Below, piece by piece: positions 1 through 11,192 of a stretch of 64,000 nucleotides of DNA. The notes beneath the pieces are model-generated. The model was not told the origin of the DNA. It saw nothing but the letters and a program-made list of their open reading frames with translations, and made no database searches. The DNA lies in the NCBI RefSeq assembly GCF_002117485.1, contig NZ_CP021030.1, positions 1,925,001-1,989,000 on the forward strand, read 5' to 3'. Both the position numbers and the translations under genes were made by a program. The number at the start of each line of letters is the position of its first letter. The stretch's first letter is position 1. The DNA is from Rhizobium sp. NXC14 (lineage in GTDB: Bacteria; Pseudomonadota; Alphaproteobacteria; Rhizobiales; Rhizobiaceae).

Positions 1-83
1 CTTGAGAGCGTCGGCATCATCGTCTGCTGATCACAGGGGCCCGCCGTCGAGTTCGAGCTGCATGGATCCGGATGATTGCGATT

Positions 84-422
84 CTAATTCGATCTCAGTT
101 CGCTTTCCTCGAAAATCCCGCCATGGCCCGGATCCAGCTCGGTTGCCATCAACACACTGCAGGCGGCAAGAAGCAGAACGAGCTTCAGTCCGTGGACGAC
201 CATCGAGACCGGTTGTCGACGGGCCGGTGAGACGCGCGATGGCGCGATATAATACCGGTAATAGAAGTGCGGATCGTTCGTTTCCAGAAGGTTCTGGTAG
301 ACATGTGGCGGAATATTCGCATGTTTCACCGGCGCGGAACCGGCGAACTTTACGTGGAGATCCCGGGTCTCGGCATCATATGCCGCACGTCCCTGCCTTT
401 CTTTGAGGGCAGCCCATTCCAT
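84..422 (-). CDS. KTSC-domain protein with a C-terminal membrane segment
   Basis: A 112-residue protein. Its first half resembles the KTSC domain: a 'YDAETRDLHVKF' strand followed by 'NIPPHVYQNLL', the usual V/IPxxVYxxLL signature of that small family. Residues about 70-92 form one hydrophobic helix, so it is probably a single-pass inner-membrane protein. The ATG at 422 is preferred over a GTG seven codons upstream because AGGAG lies 6-7 nt before it. KTSC domains have no settled function. The domain call rests on reading the motif, not on a profile search. Confidence 0.6.
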   Translation of the reverse strand: MEWAALKERQGRAAYDAETRDLHVKFAGSAPVKHANIPPHVYQNLLETNDPHFYYRYYIAPSRVSPARRQPVSMVVHGLKLVLLLAACSVLMATELDPGHGGIFEESELRSN

Positions 423-535
423 CGCAGCTCCTATCCCTCCCACGGCGATAAGATGGCGGGCAGGCGCTCTAAGTCAAGTTGGGAATTTGTCCAAAATGCC
501 GCCGGTGGTTTTTCATGTCCCGAGTGGCAGGCAAT

Positions 536-799
536 TCACCAGGATCGGCCGGCGTCGAAATCTTCGCACTCTTCCTCTGTCATCTGGCGGTGAACAAACT
601 TGCCGTCGACGACCTTGCGCATCACGTGGCCGGTGATCGGCATCTTCGTGTTGATGTCGGTGACAGTATCGGTAACGAGGGCATAGCCCCACTCGTCTTC
701 CTTGCCTCCGTTCACATAGATCCTCGAGAGGCGCTTGAGCGTGGCAAGCAGTGAAAAAAAGATGTCTTTGGCAGTCCCGCCGAATGTCGCGTCGTGCAT
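536..799 (-). CDS. Hypothetical protein
   Basis: An 87-residue soluble, acidic-tailed protein that I do not recognise. It has no signal peptide or membrane helix, and its C-terminus is rich in Glu and Asp (EEECEDFDAG). The ATG at 799 is chosen because GGGGAG sits 5-6 nt upstream; a longer frame back to 847 has no such signal. It is on the same strand as the KTSC gene, 113 nt before it, and could share its transcript. Confidence 0.5.
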   Translation of the reverse strand: MHDATFGGTAKDIFFSLLATLKRLSRIYVNGGKEDEWGYALVTDTVTDINTKMPITGHVMRKVVDGKFVHRQMTEEECEDFDAGRSW

Positions 800-1067
800 G
801 ATTTCTCCCCAGAAAATGGGGATCAACCAAATCGGTTCGCATTGCAATCGTAACTATTTGGGGTGATGCCGAAGGGCTGGACTTTTGTTGGTATGTAGTT
901 AACCCACTATCATCATCCAAGCGTGGAGCGGGTCACGCAGGATTTTCCGCCAACGCTATCTGGAATGAAAAAAGGATCCCATTCAGAATGAAAGGTCTTG
1001 CGCTCATTCTAGAGCTGGTCTAAATCGCGGCCACCACACGATATTTTTCGATGTCGGTCACAGGTGA

Positions 1068-1141
1068 GGCCTCGTGGCGGAGTGGTGACGCAGAGGACTG
1101 CAAATCCTTGTACCCCGGTTCAATTCCGGGCGAGGCCTCCA
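1068..1141 (+). tRNA. tRNA-Cys (GCA)
   Basis: A 74-nt cloverleaf with the CCA end encoded. The acceptor stem GGCCTCG pairs with CGAGGCC; the anticodon stem GAGGA/TCCTT holds loop CTGCAAA (anticodon GCA); the T-arm is CCCGG-TTCAATT-CCGGG; the discriminator base is T73, as expected for cysteine tRNAs. It is a different sequence from the phage-borne tRNA-Cys at 55,938. Confidence 0.95.
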
Positions 1142-1306
1142 ATTTCTCCTCAGCGCTGTAAAGGGTTGTGGAACCTCGCTGATTTCGAGGTGATCGCTCG
1201 GCCGCACGCTGATTTACGGTCAAGCGCACCCAAGCCGCGTCCCCGCCTCGGATGGTCGCGGGCTCCAGGCAAGCTGCGCCGGAGTGTGCCTCGGCGCTCG
1301 ATCTCC

Positions 1307-1408
1307 TCAGGTCGTCTCACCGTCCAGCAGCCCGCAGCAAAAGATGCCGACGAGAGCTGCGACGATAAGAAAATCGAACAGCGTGAAATATTCGAAAATC
1401 GCAGACAT
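1307..1408 (-). CDS. Small single-pass membrane protein (33 aa)
   Basis: A 33-codon frame, MSAIFEYF... to ...GLLDGETT, whose middle (residues about 9-27) is a hydrophobic helix ending in two cysteines. The ATG at 1408 follows a very strong Shine-Dalgarno (AGGAGGAG, 7-10 nt upstream), which is the main reason to believe it. It is divergent from the pcm gene starting at 1612. No family is recognised and its function is unknown. Confidence 0.55.
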   Translation of the reverse strand: MSAIFEYFTLFDFLIVAALVGIFCCGLLDGETT

Positions 1409-1611
1409 TGGCCTGCTCCTCCTATTCACTCCGCTGCACATTATAACATGAGGGGGAGGGCATATCACGCTTGCGTTGCAGCGCCCTGCCTCCTGTGGCG
1501 AGAAAGAGCCGCCTGGCGGATTCTTTTCGCCGACCGTTGCCAAGTCTTGAAAGCATCCGTGGCGGAGATTAAGAGACGAGGGACAGGAACCGCTTTCAAG
1601 AGCGAGAGGAC

Positions 1612-2277
1612 ATGATGGATTTCGAAGCAGCGCGCGCAAAGATGGTCGACACCCAAATCCGCACGACGGATGTTACCTCGCATTCCGTGCTGACGGCCTT
1701 TCTCACCGTGCCGCGCGAGGCTTTCGTGCCGGAGAAATCAAAGCTGCTGGCCTATATCGACAACGACGTCGAAATATCACCCGCCGCGCCGGGCAAGCCG
1801 GCCCGCTTCCTGATGGAGGCCTCGCCGCTTGCCAAGCTGCTGCAGCTGGCCGCCATCGGCAAAGACGATTTCGTGCTCGAGGTCGGGTGCGGCACGGGAT
1901 ATACAACGGCGCTGCTGTCGATCATCGCCGGCTCGGTCATTGCCCTTGAATGCGACGAGGCGCTGGCTGCCGAAGCGAAGGCAAACCTTGCCGGCTATGG
2001 CAAGATCGAGGTCGTGACCGGTCCCCTCGAAGAAGGCTATGCCGCCGGCGCTCCCTATGATCTGATCTTCGTCAACGGCGCGGTCGAGGAGGTTCCGGCC
2101 GCTCTTCTCGGGCAGTTGCGCGATGGCGGCCGTCTGGTCACGGTCGAAGGCTATGGCAATGCCGCTCGCGCCAAGGTCTTCGTCGCCGAGCGCGGCGCCA
2201 TCTCGGAAAACGTCTTCTTCAACGCTTCAGTCAAGCCACTGCCGGGTTTTGCCAAGGCGCGCGAATTCGTTTTCTGA
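1612..2277 (+). CDS. pcm: Protein-L-isoaspartate O-methyltransferase family protein
   Basis: A 221-residue class-I SAM-dependent methyltransferase of the Pcm/PIMT family, which repairs isoaspartyl residues in damaged proteins. SAM motif I (FVLEVGCGTGYTTALL) is at about residues 87-102. The upstream FLTVPREAFVP segment is typical of the family, where it precedes the substrate site. The start ATGATG is preceded by GAGAGGA. A hairpin terminator follows the stop, so it is probably monocistronic. A second, only distantly similar Pcm lies at 24,194-24,847. Family members of this divergent alphaproteobacterial type may not all repair isoaspartate. Confidence 0.85.
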   Translation: MMDFEAARAKMVDTQIRTTDVTSHSVLTAFLTVPREAFVPEKSKLLAYIDNDVEISPAAPGKPARFLMEASPLAKLLQLAAIGKDDFVLEVGCGTGYTTALLSIIAGSVIALECDEALAAEAKANLAGYGKIEVVTGPLEEGYAAGAPYDLIFVNGAVEEVPAALLGQLRDGGRLVTVEGYGNAARAKVFVAERGAISENVFFNASVKPLPGFAKAREFVF

Positions 2278-2304
2278 CGTCGTTCTCCCTGGTGAATTCG
2301 AGCG

Positions 2305-2331
2305 ACGGGCGCCATTGGCGCCCGTTTCTGT
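2305..2331 (+). terminator. Rho-independent terminator after pcm
   Basis: A perfect 9-bp stem (ACGGGCGCC / GGCGCCCGT) with a 3-nt loop, followed by a T-containing tail, 28 nt after the pcm stop. Confidence 0.7.
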
Positions 2332-2543
2332 CAGTTCTGCCGGAAAGCCTTCACAAACATATTTTTATCCTGGCGTTGTCGTCCCGGATGGCGGGCGGCA
2401 AACATTGGGTAACAAAACTGTGCATGGCCGCATTCATTTGATTCTCGATGATTTTTTTCGCGTCTGGGGTATTCTAAGGTCGTGGTGATTCGGATGAACG
2501 CTCCACACCGTCCGATCGTTGTGTTGGGATAACGGGGATAGAT

Positions 2544-3416
2544 ATGGCTCAGCCAAGTGTAGCGCGTGAACCGTCCATGGAAGAAATTCTGGCCTCCATC
2601 CGCCAGATCATCGAAAGCAATGAACCCGGCGCCGGCAAGGCGATTTCAGCTTCCGTGCCGCCGGTTTACGGTGCTGACGACGACGACAACGGCTCCGAAA
2701 TCCATCTGACGGTGGATGACACCTATGCCGGCGTCGAGTTTCCCGAACCGGCCATGCGCTCGTCCGATCCGCGTTTCGTCGCCGCCAATTCGGCCGGCAC
2801 CGCCCCTGAGACCGAAGCTCCGGCCCGCGCGCTGTCGCTTGCCGATGTCGCGGCCCGCGTGCGCGCCGCCTCCGAGCGCAGCGCCGTGCAGGCCGGTCAA
2901 GCCTTGCGCGAAATTCCGAGCGGCTTCCGCCAGCCGGAGCCGCAGCCGACCGTCATGCCGGAGCCGCCGCGCGCTGCAAGTCCGCAGCCGCAGCCGGCAG
3001 AGCCTGTTTTTACCACTGCCGCAGCACCCGTTTCCTCTGGTCCCGTCCGGCAGCCGCTTGAGCCGGCGCTTGCCGAAACACCGCGGGTCGCCGTCGCCGA
3101 CCAAGCCGCTGCTGCCGCCGAAACTGCGCCACCGGCTTTGGAGCCCGCTCCTTCATCGACCGAGCGTTTCCTGCCGAGCGTTGTCGAGGAGGTCCAGCCG
3201 GCCCTGCTTTCGGAAGATGCCGGTCTGCAGATCAGCCGCTCCTTCGAGGAGCTTGCCGCGGCGATCGACGGTGCCGAGCGTCGGTCGCTGGACGAGATTG
3301 CCGAGGACATGCTGCGCCCGATGCTGCGTGAATGGCTTGATGATAATCTGCCGACTCTGGTCGAACGGCTGGTGCGCGAGGAAATCGAGCGCGTGGCGCG
3401 CGGCCCGCGCCGCTGA
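2544..3416 (+). CDS. popZ: PopZ-family (DUF2497) cell-pole-organizing protein
   Basis: A 290-residue protein with the PopZ layout: a short N-terminal helix (SMEEILASIRQIIES, about residues 11-25), a long Pro/Glu/Ala-rich disordered middle, and a conserved C-terminal helical region (about 245-288; SLDEIAEDMLRPML, then PTLVERLVREEIERV). In alphaproteobacteria PopZ polymerises at the pole through the C-terminal helices and recruits partners through the N-terminal helix. In Agrobacterium it marks the growth pole. It lies directly before valS with its own terminator. The middle third is low-complexity and will be poorly conserved. Confidence 0.85.
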   Translation: MAQPSVAREPSMEEILASIRQIIESNEPGAGKAISASVPPVYGADDDDNGSEIHLTVDDTYAGVEFPEPAMRSSDPRFVAANSAGTAPETEAPARALSLADVAARVRAASERSAVQAGQALREIPSGFRQPEPQPTVMPEPPRAASPQPQPAEPVFTTAAAPVSSGPVRQPLEPALAETPRVAVADQAAAAAETAPPALEPAPSSTERFLPSVVEEVQPALLSEDAGLQISRSFEELAAAIDGAERRSLDEIAEDMLRPMLREWLDDNLPTLVERLVREEIERVARGPRR

Positions 3417-3435
3417 TCGGATTGATTTTTCCTGG

Positions 3436-3468
3436 AAAAGCCGCTCCGGTCTCCGGGGCGGCTTTTTT
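3436..3468 (+). terminator. Rho-independent terminator after popZ
   Basis: The stem AAAGCCGC / GGCGGCTTT encloses a GC-rich loop and is followed by six T residues, 20 nt after the popZ stop. Confidence 0.85.
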
Positions 3469-3469
3469 A

Positions 3470-3496
3470 TTGACTTGGCCGTGGCCATCCTATTTA
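3470..3496 (+). promoter_or_regulatory. Possible sigma-70-type promoter for valS
   Basis: TTGACT and TATTTA lie 15 nt apart, just after the popZ terminator and 38 nt before the valS ATG. The boxes are good but the spacing is shorter than the usual 17, so this is only a candidate. Confidence 0.3.
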
Positions 3497-3533
3497 CAAC
3501 CCCCCATCCTCGAACCTCGAAATTGGTCAGAAA

Positions 3534-6377
<2,844 letters not shown>

Positions 6378-6410
6378 GTTTTATCGCCGATTTTGGTAAT
6401 TTATATCAAG

Positions 6411-6442
6411 GACGCGCCCCAATCGGGCGCGTCTTTTGGTTT
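6411..6442 (+). terminator. Rho-independent terminator after valS
   Basis: A perfect 9-bp stem (GACGCGCCC / GGGCGCGTC) with a 5-nt loop, followed by TTTTGGTTTTT, 34 nt after the valS stop. Confidence 0.9.
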
Positions 6443-6613
6443 TTGGGGGCGCTTCTGATTCGGTCTTGAACGCTGCTGATTTCAGGGGCTGAGCCCGTGG
6501 ATTTTGGCTCTGCGGTTATCCATTTGGTGAAAACTGTCACTGTTGTTGGATTGATACAGCATTTGCAATGTTTGGAATGAAAACCCAAACGCCAAACTCA
6601 AAATTGGTAACTC

Positions 6614-6628
6614 TAGAATAATATTCTA
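6614..6628. promoter_or_regulatory. 15-bp perfect palindrome upstream of the FadL-type gene
   Basis: TAGAATAATATTCTA is a perfect inverted repeat about 148 nt before the start of the outer-membrane gene. Its TAGAA...TTCTA arms recall iron-responsive (Irr/Fur-type) operators, but the spacer is 5 nt, not the usual 3. It may be an operator; the regulator is not known. Confidence 0.4.
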
Positions 6629-6641
6629 TTAACCGGATTTT

Positions 6642-6657
6642 TTGACGTGTCCGTCAA
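6642..6657. promoter_or_regulatory. 16-bp inverted repeat upstream of the FadL-type gene
   Basis: TTGACG-TGTC-CGTCAA, a second palindrome 14 nt downstream of the one at 6614. TTGACG could also serve as a -35 box, which would place a regulator over the promoter. Confidence 0.35.
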
Positions 6658-6775
6658 TTTCTTTACGTAAGTTAGCCGCTGCAATGCCTGGGAGCGACGC
6701 CGTGGGGCGCGTTGCCATGTCGAGCGAACGCTTACTAAAGTGGCGTACATCAATTGCTGGAGTGGGGGAGACACA

Positions 6776-8023
6776 ATGGCATCGCGTATGTTTTCCAAGG
6801 GCGTAACGTCGCTCGTTCTTCTTTCGTCGCTCGCCTCGCCGTCTTTCGCCGGTGGCCTGGAGCGCGGCGGCTATAACATCGACCAGCTGTTCGATACGTC
6901 GCCTTTCTCATTTCAGTCGGGCGTGACTTACGTCACGCCGCAGCGTAAGCTGAAGGACGTCCGAGACACGAATACGTCGATACTTACAGGGGGCGGCAAT
7001 CTGAACAGCCGTCCAGACACGGCTGACGATACCTCAAATTACACCATCCCCTATATTGGTTTTAAGGCCGGTTTCGCCGATACGATCGACTGCCTCGTCG
7101 ACTATTCGGAGCCCTTTGGTGGGCATACCAACCCCGGTCTGAACTGGGCCGGCGCCAACAATAACATTGAGACGGAGATCAAGACCCGCAACTATGGCGG
7201 CACCTGCTCCTATCGTTTTGACGTCGGCCCTGGGCAGCTTCGCTTCATTGGCGGCGCTTTCTATCAGGAAGTCGAAGGCTTCAAGGAACGTCTGGTTTCA
7301 ACGCTTCCGCTTCTGCTTGGGACTGGAACCGGCGTCGGTCGTCTGGATATCGACGACAGCGGTTGGGGCTGGCGCGCCGGCATCGCTTATGAGATCCCGG
7401 AATATGCGATGCGTGCGAGCCTGGTCTATAACAGTCGCGTCAAGTACGATGACCTGTCCGGGACCGTCGATCTCCGTCAGGTTCCGGTGGTGCCGTTATA
7501 CGGCGGCTTAGTCACGCCTGTTTCCGGTTCCGCCGAAGCGCCGGATTCGCTGGAGTTGAAGCTGCAAAGCGGTATCGCTCCGGATTGGCTTGCATTCGGA
7601 TCGGTTAAATGGACGAATTGGAGCGTCCTGCAGTCGGTAGCATTCTGCCCGACCAACGGCCTGCCTTGCCCCGCGGGTGGTCTAACCTCGCTCGACCTTC
7701 TTTATCGTGATGGTTGGACGATCTCCGGCGGTGTTGGCCACAAGTTCAATGAACAATGGGCCGGTGCAGTCAGCCTGACATGGGACCGCGGCACAAGCCA
7801 AGGCTATGGCGCGCAGACAGACAGCTGGACGCTCGGTCTCGGCGCGGCCTATACGCCCACAGAGCATATCGAATGGCGCTTTGCAGGGGCCGTGGGCGTG
7901 TTGACGAGCGGTTCGTCTGGTGCTGTGACCCGGAATGGCGTCACATATGGAGATGATGTCTCCTATTCCTTTGACGATGATCTGGTCGCTGCACTGTCGA
8001 CAAGCATAAAGATCAAGTTCTAA
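6776..8023 (+). CDS. FadL/OmpP1/TodX-family outer-membrane transport protein
   Basis: A 415-residue protein with a cleavable signal peptide (MASRMFSKGV...SPSFAGG) and an N-terminal segment typical of the FadL family. The rest is alternating beta-strand sequence ending in a C-terminal aromatic strand (ALSTSIKIKF), as in outer-membrane barrels. FadL proteins let long-chain fatty acids or other hydrophobic compounds cross the outer membrane. The ATG at 6776 is chosen over one 12 codons upstream because GGGGGAG lies just before it and the signal peptide starts there. Two palindromes upstream suggest regulation. Confidence 0.85.
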   Translation: MASRMFSKGVTSLVLLSSLASPSFAGGLERGGYNIDQLFDTSPFSFQSGVTYVTPQRKLKDVRDTNTSILTGGGNLNSRPDTADDTSNYTIPYIGFKAGFADTIDCLVDYSEPFGGHTNPGLNWAGANNNIETEIKTRNYGGTCSYRFDVGPGQLRFIGGAFYQEVEGFKERLVSTLPLLLGTGTGVGRLDIDDSGWGWRAGIAYEIPEYAMRASLVYNSRVKYDDLSGTVDLRQVPVVPLYGGLVTPVSGSAEAPDSLELKLQSGIAPDWLAFGSVKWTNWSVLQSVAFCPTNGLPCPAGGLTSLDLLYRDGWTISGGVGHKFNEQWAGAVSLTWDRGTSQGYGAQTDSWTLGLGAAYTPTEHIEWRFAGAVGVLTSGSSGAVTRNGVTYGDDVSYSFDDDLVAALSTSIKIKF

Positions 8024-8045
8024 TTCGACGTTCTGAAGAATTGAG

Positions 8046-8074
8046 GAGCCCGGCACTGCCGGGCTCTTCTTTGT
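8046..8074 (+). terminator. Rho-independent terminator after the FadL-type gene
   Basis: The inverted repeat GAGCCCGGCA / TGCCGGGCTC is followed by TTCTTT, 22 nt after the stop. Confidence 0.85.
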
Positions 8075-8738
8075 GTGCGCCCATTAATCATTTTATTTTC
8101 TGGTCTCGTTTTGTGACGATTCAGCAACAGTTTTTTACGACGAATGGCGTATGGTGGCGAAGGGGTGAATTTGTCCATTTCCCGCCACAAAGAGAGCGCA
8201 GCGGTATTTGCGGGCGAGGTGATGGCAGACTTACGGTGCGTGTAATCAGTAGCATGAGTCGATTTTTTTCCGGTAACAGCAGATCGTACAGCGCAAGTGG
8301 CGACAGCCGCATGATTGCGGCCGTTTTTCTTTCCGGCCAAGGCTGTTCCGGCCACAAGTTCGACCTCAAGATCACGCCGTCGATCCATCCATCATCGTCG
8401 TTGTCTGCCCGTTCGCACAGGCAGGCGGGCTTCGCGGCAGATGTCGATACCGGTTTGGTCACATTTGCTATTTACGAATGCGATAAAGGCGGGAAGGCGG
8501 ATGCCGCGCCCGCCGAAAGAGCGCCAGGAAGATTGCAGTCGGGCCATGCCGGGAGCCGGGTGGTCGTGAATGATGTGCTGAAAATTCGGCCTTTGAGAAA
8601 AGGCCTATGGGCTGGATGCGACGCGGGCAAAGGGGCCATGGAGCCCGCCGCGGGATCGCTCGCCTCGAAAGAATACAATCCGCGGTATGCCCGGCGTCAG
8701 CGCCGACTGCGCGCGATGAACGAAAGAAATCGGTTGAA
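8075..8738. other. Long intergenic region before exoR, no supported gene
   Basis: About 660 bp with open frames on both strands, but none has a ribosome-binding site, recognisable domain or convincing composition. It is likely to hold the exoR promoter and leader. I see no clear hairpin terminator or RNA gene in it. Confidence 0.5.
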
Positions 8739-9533
8739 ATGGTAACGTCCGAGTTCAAACTGTTCAAATTCATGCTGGTGAGCATGTGGGTGGCAATATC
8801 GCTGTCCGGTCCGGTTCATGCTTTCGACATCAAGAGCGACGTCAGCAAGGAGTCCGGTCCTTTCGATCTGTTCAAGTTCGGCTTCAAGGCCTATAAAAAC
8901 GGACAGAAGGAGGAGGCGGTAGAAGCCTACAAATACGCCGCCGAAAAGGGTCATACCGGTTCGCGCTGGGCGCTCGCCAACATGTATGCCGATGGTGACG
9001 GCGTCACCCAGGACGATTTCGAAGCCTTCAAGATCTATAGTGAGATCGCCCAGCAGGGTGTCGAACCCGGCTCGGAAGACACAGGCTTCTTCGTCAACGC
9101 TCTTCTCTCGCTCGCCAATTACTACAAGCACGGTATTGCCGGCAGCCCTGTCAAGATCGATCTCACTCAGGCGCGCCAGCTTTATTTCCAGGTGGCCTCC
9201 ACCTTTGGCGTTCCCGAAGCACAGTTCCAGCTGGCGCAGATGATGCTGGCCGGCGAGGGCGGTAGTTCCAGCCCGCAGCAGGCGAAAAAGTGGTTGAACC
9301 AGGCCCGCAAGAGTGGCCATCCCGGCGCCATGGCCGTTTTCGGAAACATCCTTTTCGACGAAGGCCAGACGGCTCGCGGTCTCGCGCTGATGACCGCCGC
9401 TCTCGATCGCTGCAAGCCGAAGGATTGCAGCTGGATGGAAGCGCTGCAGGAGCAGGCCTTCTCGGTTGCCAATGAGGCCGACCGTCGCACGGCAGTTTCG
9501 CTGTCGCACGCCATCGCGAGCGGTTCCGACTGA
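8739..9533 (+). CDS. exoR: ExoR, periplasmic Sel1-repeat regulator of ExoS-ChvI
   Basis: A 264-residue protein closely resembling Sinorhizobium ExoR in its signal peptide (residues about 1-29, ending SGPVHAF), the 'SKESGPFDLFKFGFKAYK' start of the mature protein and the Sel1-like repeats (GHTGSRWALANMYADGDGV; APEAQFQLAQM-type). In rhizobia ExoR binds the sensor ExoS in the periplasm and keeps ExoS-ChvI off. Its proteolysis, for example at low pH or on plant contact, releases succinoglycan synthesis and represses motility. The ATG at 8739 is the start giving a proper signal peptide; longer starts would bury it. Its Shine-Dalgarno is weak. Confidence 0.93.
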   Translation: MVTSEFKLFKFMLVSMWVAISLSGPVHAFDIKSDVSKESGPFDLFKFGFKAYKNGQKEEAVEAYKYAAEKGHTGSRWALANMYADGDGVTQDDFEAFKIYSEIAQQGVEPGSEDTGFFVNALLSLANYYKHGIAGSPVKIDLTQARQLYFQVASTFGVPEAQFQLAQMMLAGEGGSSSPQQAKKWLNQARKSGHPGAMAVFGNILFDEGQTARGLALMTAALDRCKPKDCSWMEALQEQAFSVANEADRRTAVSLSHAIASGSD

Positions 9534-9617
9534 CGCTTTCCGATCAGCGCCACGCGGCATTCAACCCGCGCGTCTCCATCGCGCCCTGAGTTGACGCGCT
9601 GCCATGGGCTCGGAATG

Positions 9618-10409
9618 TCAGGCCGCGAAATCGAAATAGGCGATCACCGGTACATGGTCGGACGGCTTTTCCCAGGCACGCACATGTTTTTCGATAGCTG
9701 CCGACGTCATCCGGTCGGCTGCTTCCGGTGACAGCAGCAGGTGGTCGATGCGGATGCCGTTGTTCTTCGGCCATGCACCCGCCTGATAATCCCAGAAGGA
9801 ATAGAGACGCGTCGCGTCCGTCGTCGCGCGCACTGCATCGATTAAGCCGAGATTTTCGAGCCTGCGGAAGGCCTGCCGCGTCTGCGGCAGAAACAGCGCA
9901 TCGCTTTCCCAGACCTTGGGGTCGAAGCAGTCGTGCGGTTCGGGGATGACGTTGTAATCGCCGGCAAGCACCAGCATCTCTTCATAGGCCAGCCGTTCGG
10001 CCGCAAAGCTCCTCAGACGCTCCATCCAGGCGAGCTTGTAGGGGTACTTCTCTGTGTCGACGGGATTGCCGTTCGGGAGATAGATGCAGCAGACGCGCAG
10101 GATGCGGCTGTCGGGCAGCGTGAACACCGCTTCCAGGAAACGCGCCTGTTCGTCTAGCGGGTCGCCGGGCAGGCCGCGGTTGACTTCAAAAGGTGAAGTC
10201 TTGGAGAGGATCGCGACACCGTTGAATCCCTTCTGGCCGTGCGTCTCGACATGGTAGCCGAGCGCTTCGATCTCCAGCCGGGGAAAGCCTTCGTCGACCG
10301 TCTTGATCTCCTGCAGGCAGACGATATCGGGATCGGAATCCTTGAGCCATTGTGTGAGATTGTCGATGCGCGCCTTGACGCCGTTGATGTTCCAGGTCGC
10401 GATCTTCAT
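9618..10409 (-). CDS. xthA: Exodeoxyribonuclease III
   Basis: A 263-residue AP endonuclease/3'-5' exonuclease of base-excision repair. It shows the family motifs in order: MKIATWNINGVKAR at the N-terminus, CLQEIK (catalytic Glu), LAGDYNVIP, the AGAWPKNNGIRIDHLL segment with the active-site Asp, and SDHVP at the end (catalytic His). It is convergent with exoR, and the ErpA-type gene lies upstream on the same strand 229 nt away. Confidence 0.95.
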   Translation of the reverse strand: MKIATWNINGVKARIDNLTQWLKDSDPDIVCLQEIKTVDEGFPRLEIEALGYHVETHGQKGFNGVAILSKTSPFEVNRGLPGDPLDEQARFLEAVFTLPDSRILRVCCIYLPNGNPVDTEKYPYKLAWMERLRSFAAERLAYEEMLVLAGDYNVIPEPHDCFDPKVWESDALFLPQTRQAFRRLENLGLIDAVRATTDATRLYSFWDYQAGAWPKNNGIRIDHLLLSPEAADRMTSAAIEKHVRAWEKPSDHVPVIAYFDFAA

Positions 10410-10638
10410 GCTCTGTCCCGTTCGCTAGGGCATATCACGCAAAAACGTGCGGCGGTTTTGCGATTGACGACATGCGGAAAACCAAAGAGCTAAAGCGTGG
10501 GCCGAGCGAATCTGAAAGATCGCGACGCGCTTCAGTGCGCTCCTTTTATCGCGGTCTTTCGCCGCTGGACAAGCCGATAAACCGGCTGGAAGGAATTCTT
10601 CCGCCGGTCGTTGGGGACAACGTTCTGCGTTCGGATAT

Positions 10639-10971
10639 TCAGATCGAGAAGCTGGTGCCGCAGCCGCAGCTTGCCACCGCATTCGGGTTCTTGATCTGGA
10701 AGGATTGGCCAAGCAGATTGTCGACGAAGTCGATCTCGGACCCTGCCATATAGACGAGCGACAGGCTGTCGATCAGCACCTTCGCGTCGTTCTTTTCGAT
10801 GACGATGTCGTCATCCCCAGCGCTGTCGGCAAGATCGAACTTGTAGGAAAAGCCCGAACAGCCGCCGCCTTCGACGGAAACGCGTAGCGCGCTCTTGCCG
10901 GCCTCAGCACTGACGATCGCGGCGATACGCTTTGCCGCGGCATCCGAAAGAGTTACACTCGTATCCGTCAT
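10639..10971 (-). CDS. erpA: ErpA/IscA-type iron-sulfur cluster insertion protein
   Basis: A 110-residue A-type Fe-S carrier that passes clusters to apo-enzymes. The three conserved cysteines are present: one in GGGCSGFSY and two in the C-terminal SCGCGTSF. The ATG at 10,971 is chosen over one seven codons upstream because AGGAGG sits 5 nt before it. ErpA, IscA and SufA cannot be told apart safely by eye; the stand-alone location outside any isc/suf cluster favours ErpA. Confidence 0.85.
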   Translation of the reverse strand: MTDTSVTLSDAAAKRIAAIVSAEAGKSALRVSVEGGGCSGFSYKFDLADSAGDDDIVIEKNDAKVLIDSLSLVYMAGSEIDFVDNLLGQSFQIKNPNAVASCGCGTSFSI

Positions 10972-11192
10972 ATTTCCTCCTGCCGGGGTCAAGATCCGGA
11001 GAGAATGGGTTTTGGCACTCGAATGTTCAAATGCCTGATATCAAAGGAACTTACCATGATCTTCGCAAAAAGGCCATGATGCGCCGAAGCGGTCGGCGAA
11101 TGCCGCTTTGCCGTTTCGTCGGGCTATAGGTATGAAGAGGGCAAAGCGGCGTCAATGGGCAGATGCGGCAACAGGCAGAATGACGGTGAAGA

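Noticed and set aside
1064..1615. A 183-codon frame starting in the tRNA-Cys
   Set aside because: It begins inside the tRNA gene and its translation has no protein-like pattern.
8041..8745. A 234-codon open frame between the FadL-type gene and exoR
   Set aside because: It begins inside the terminator, has no ribosome-binding site and no recognisable sequence, and ends inside the exoR start region.
10410..10638. A gene between xthA and the ErpA-type gene
   Set aside because: A plus-strand frame spans it but runs antisense into the ErpA-type gene, lacks a ribosome-binding site and has no recognised sequence.
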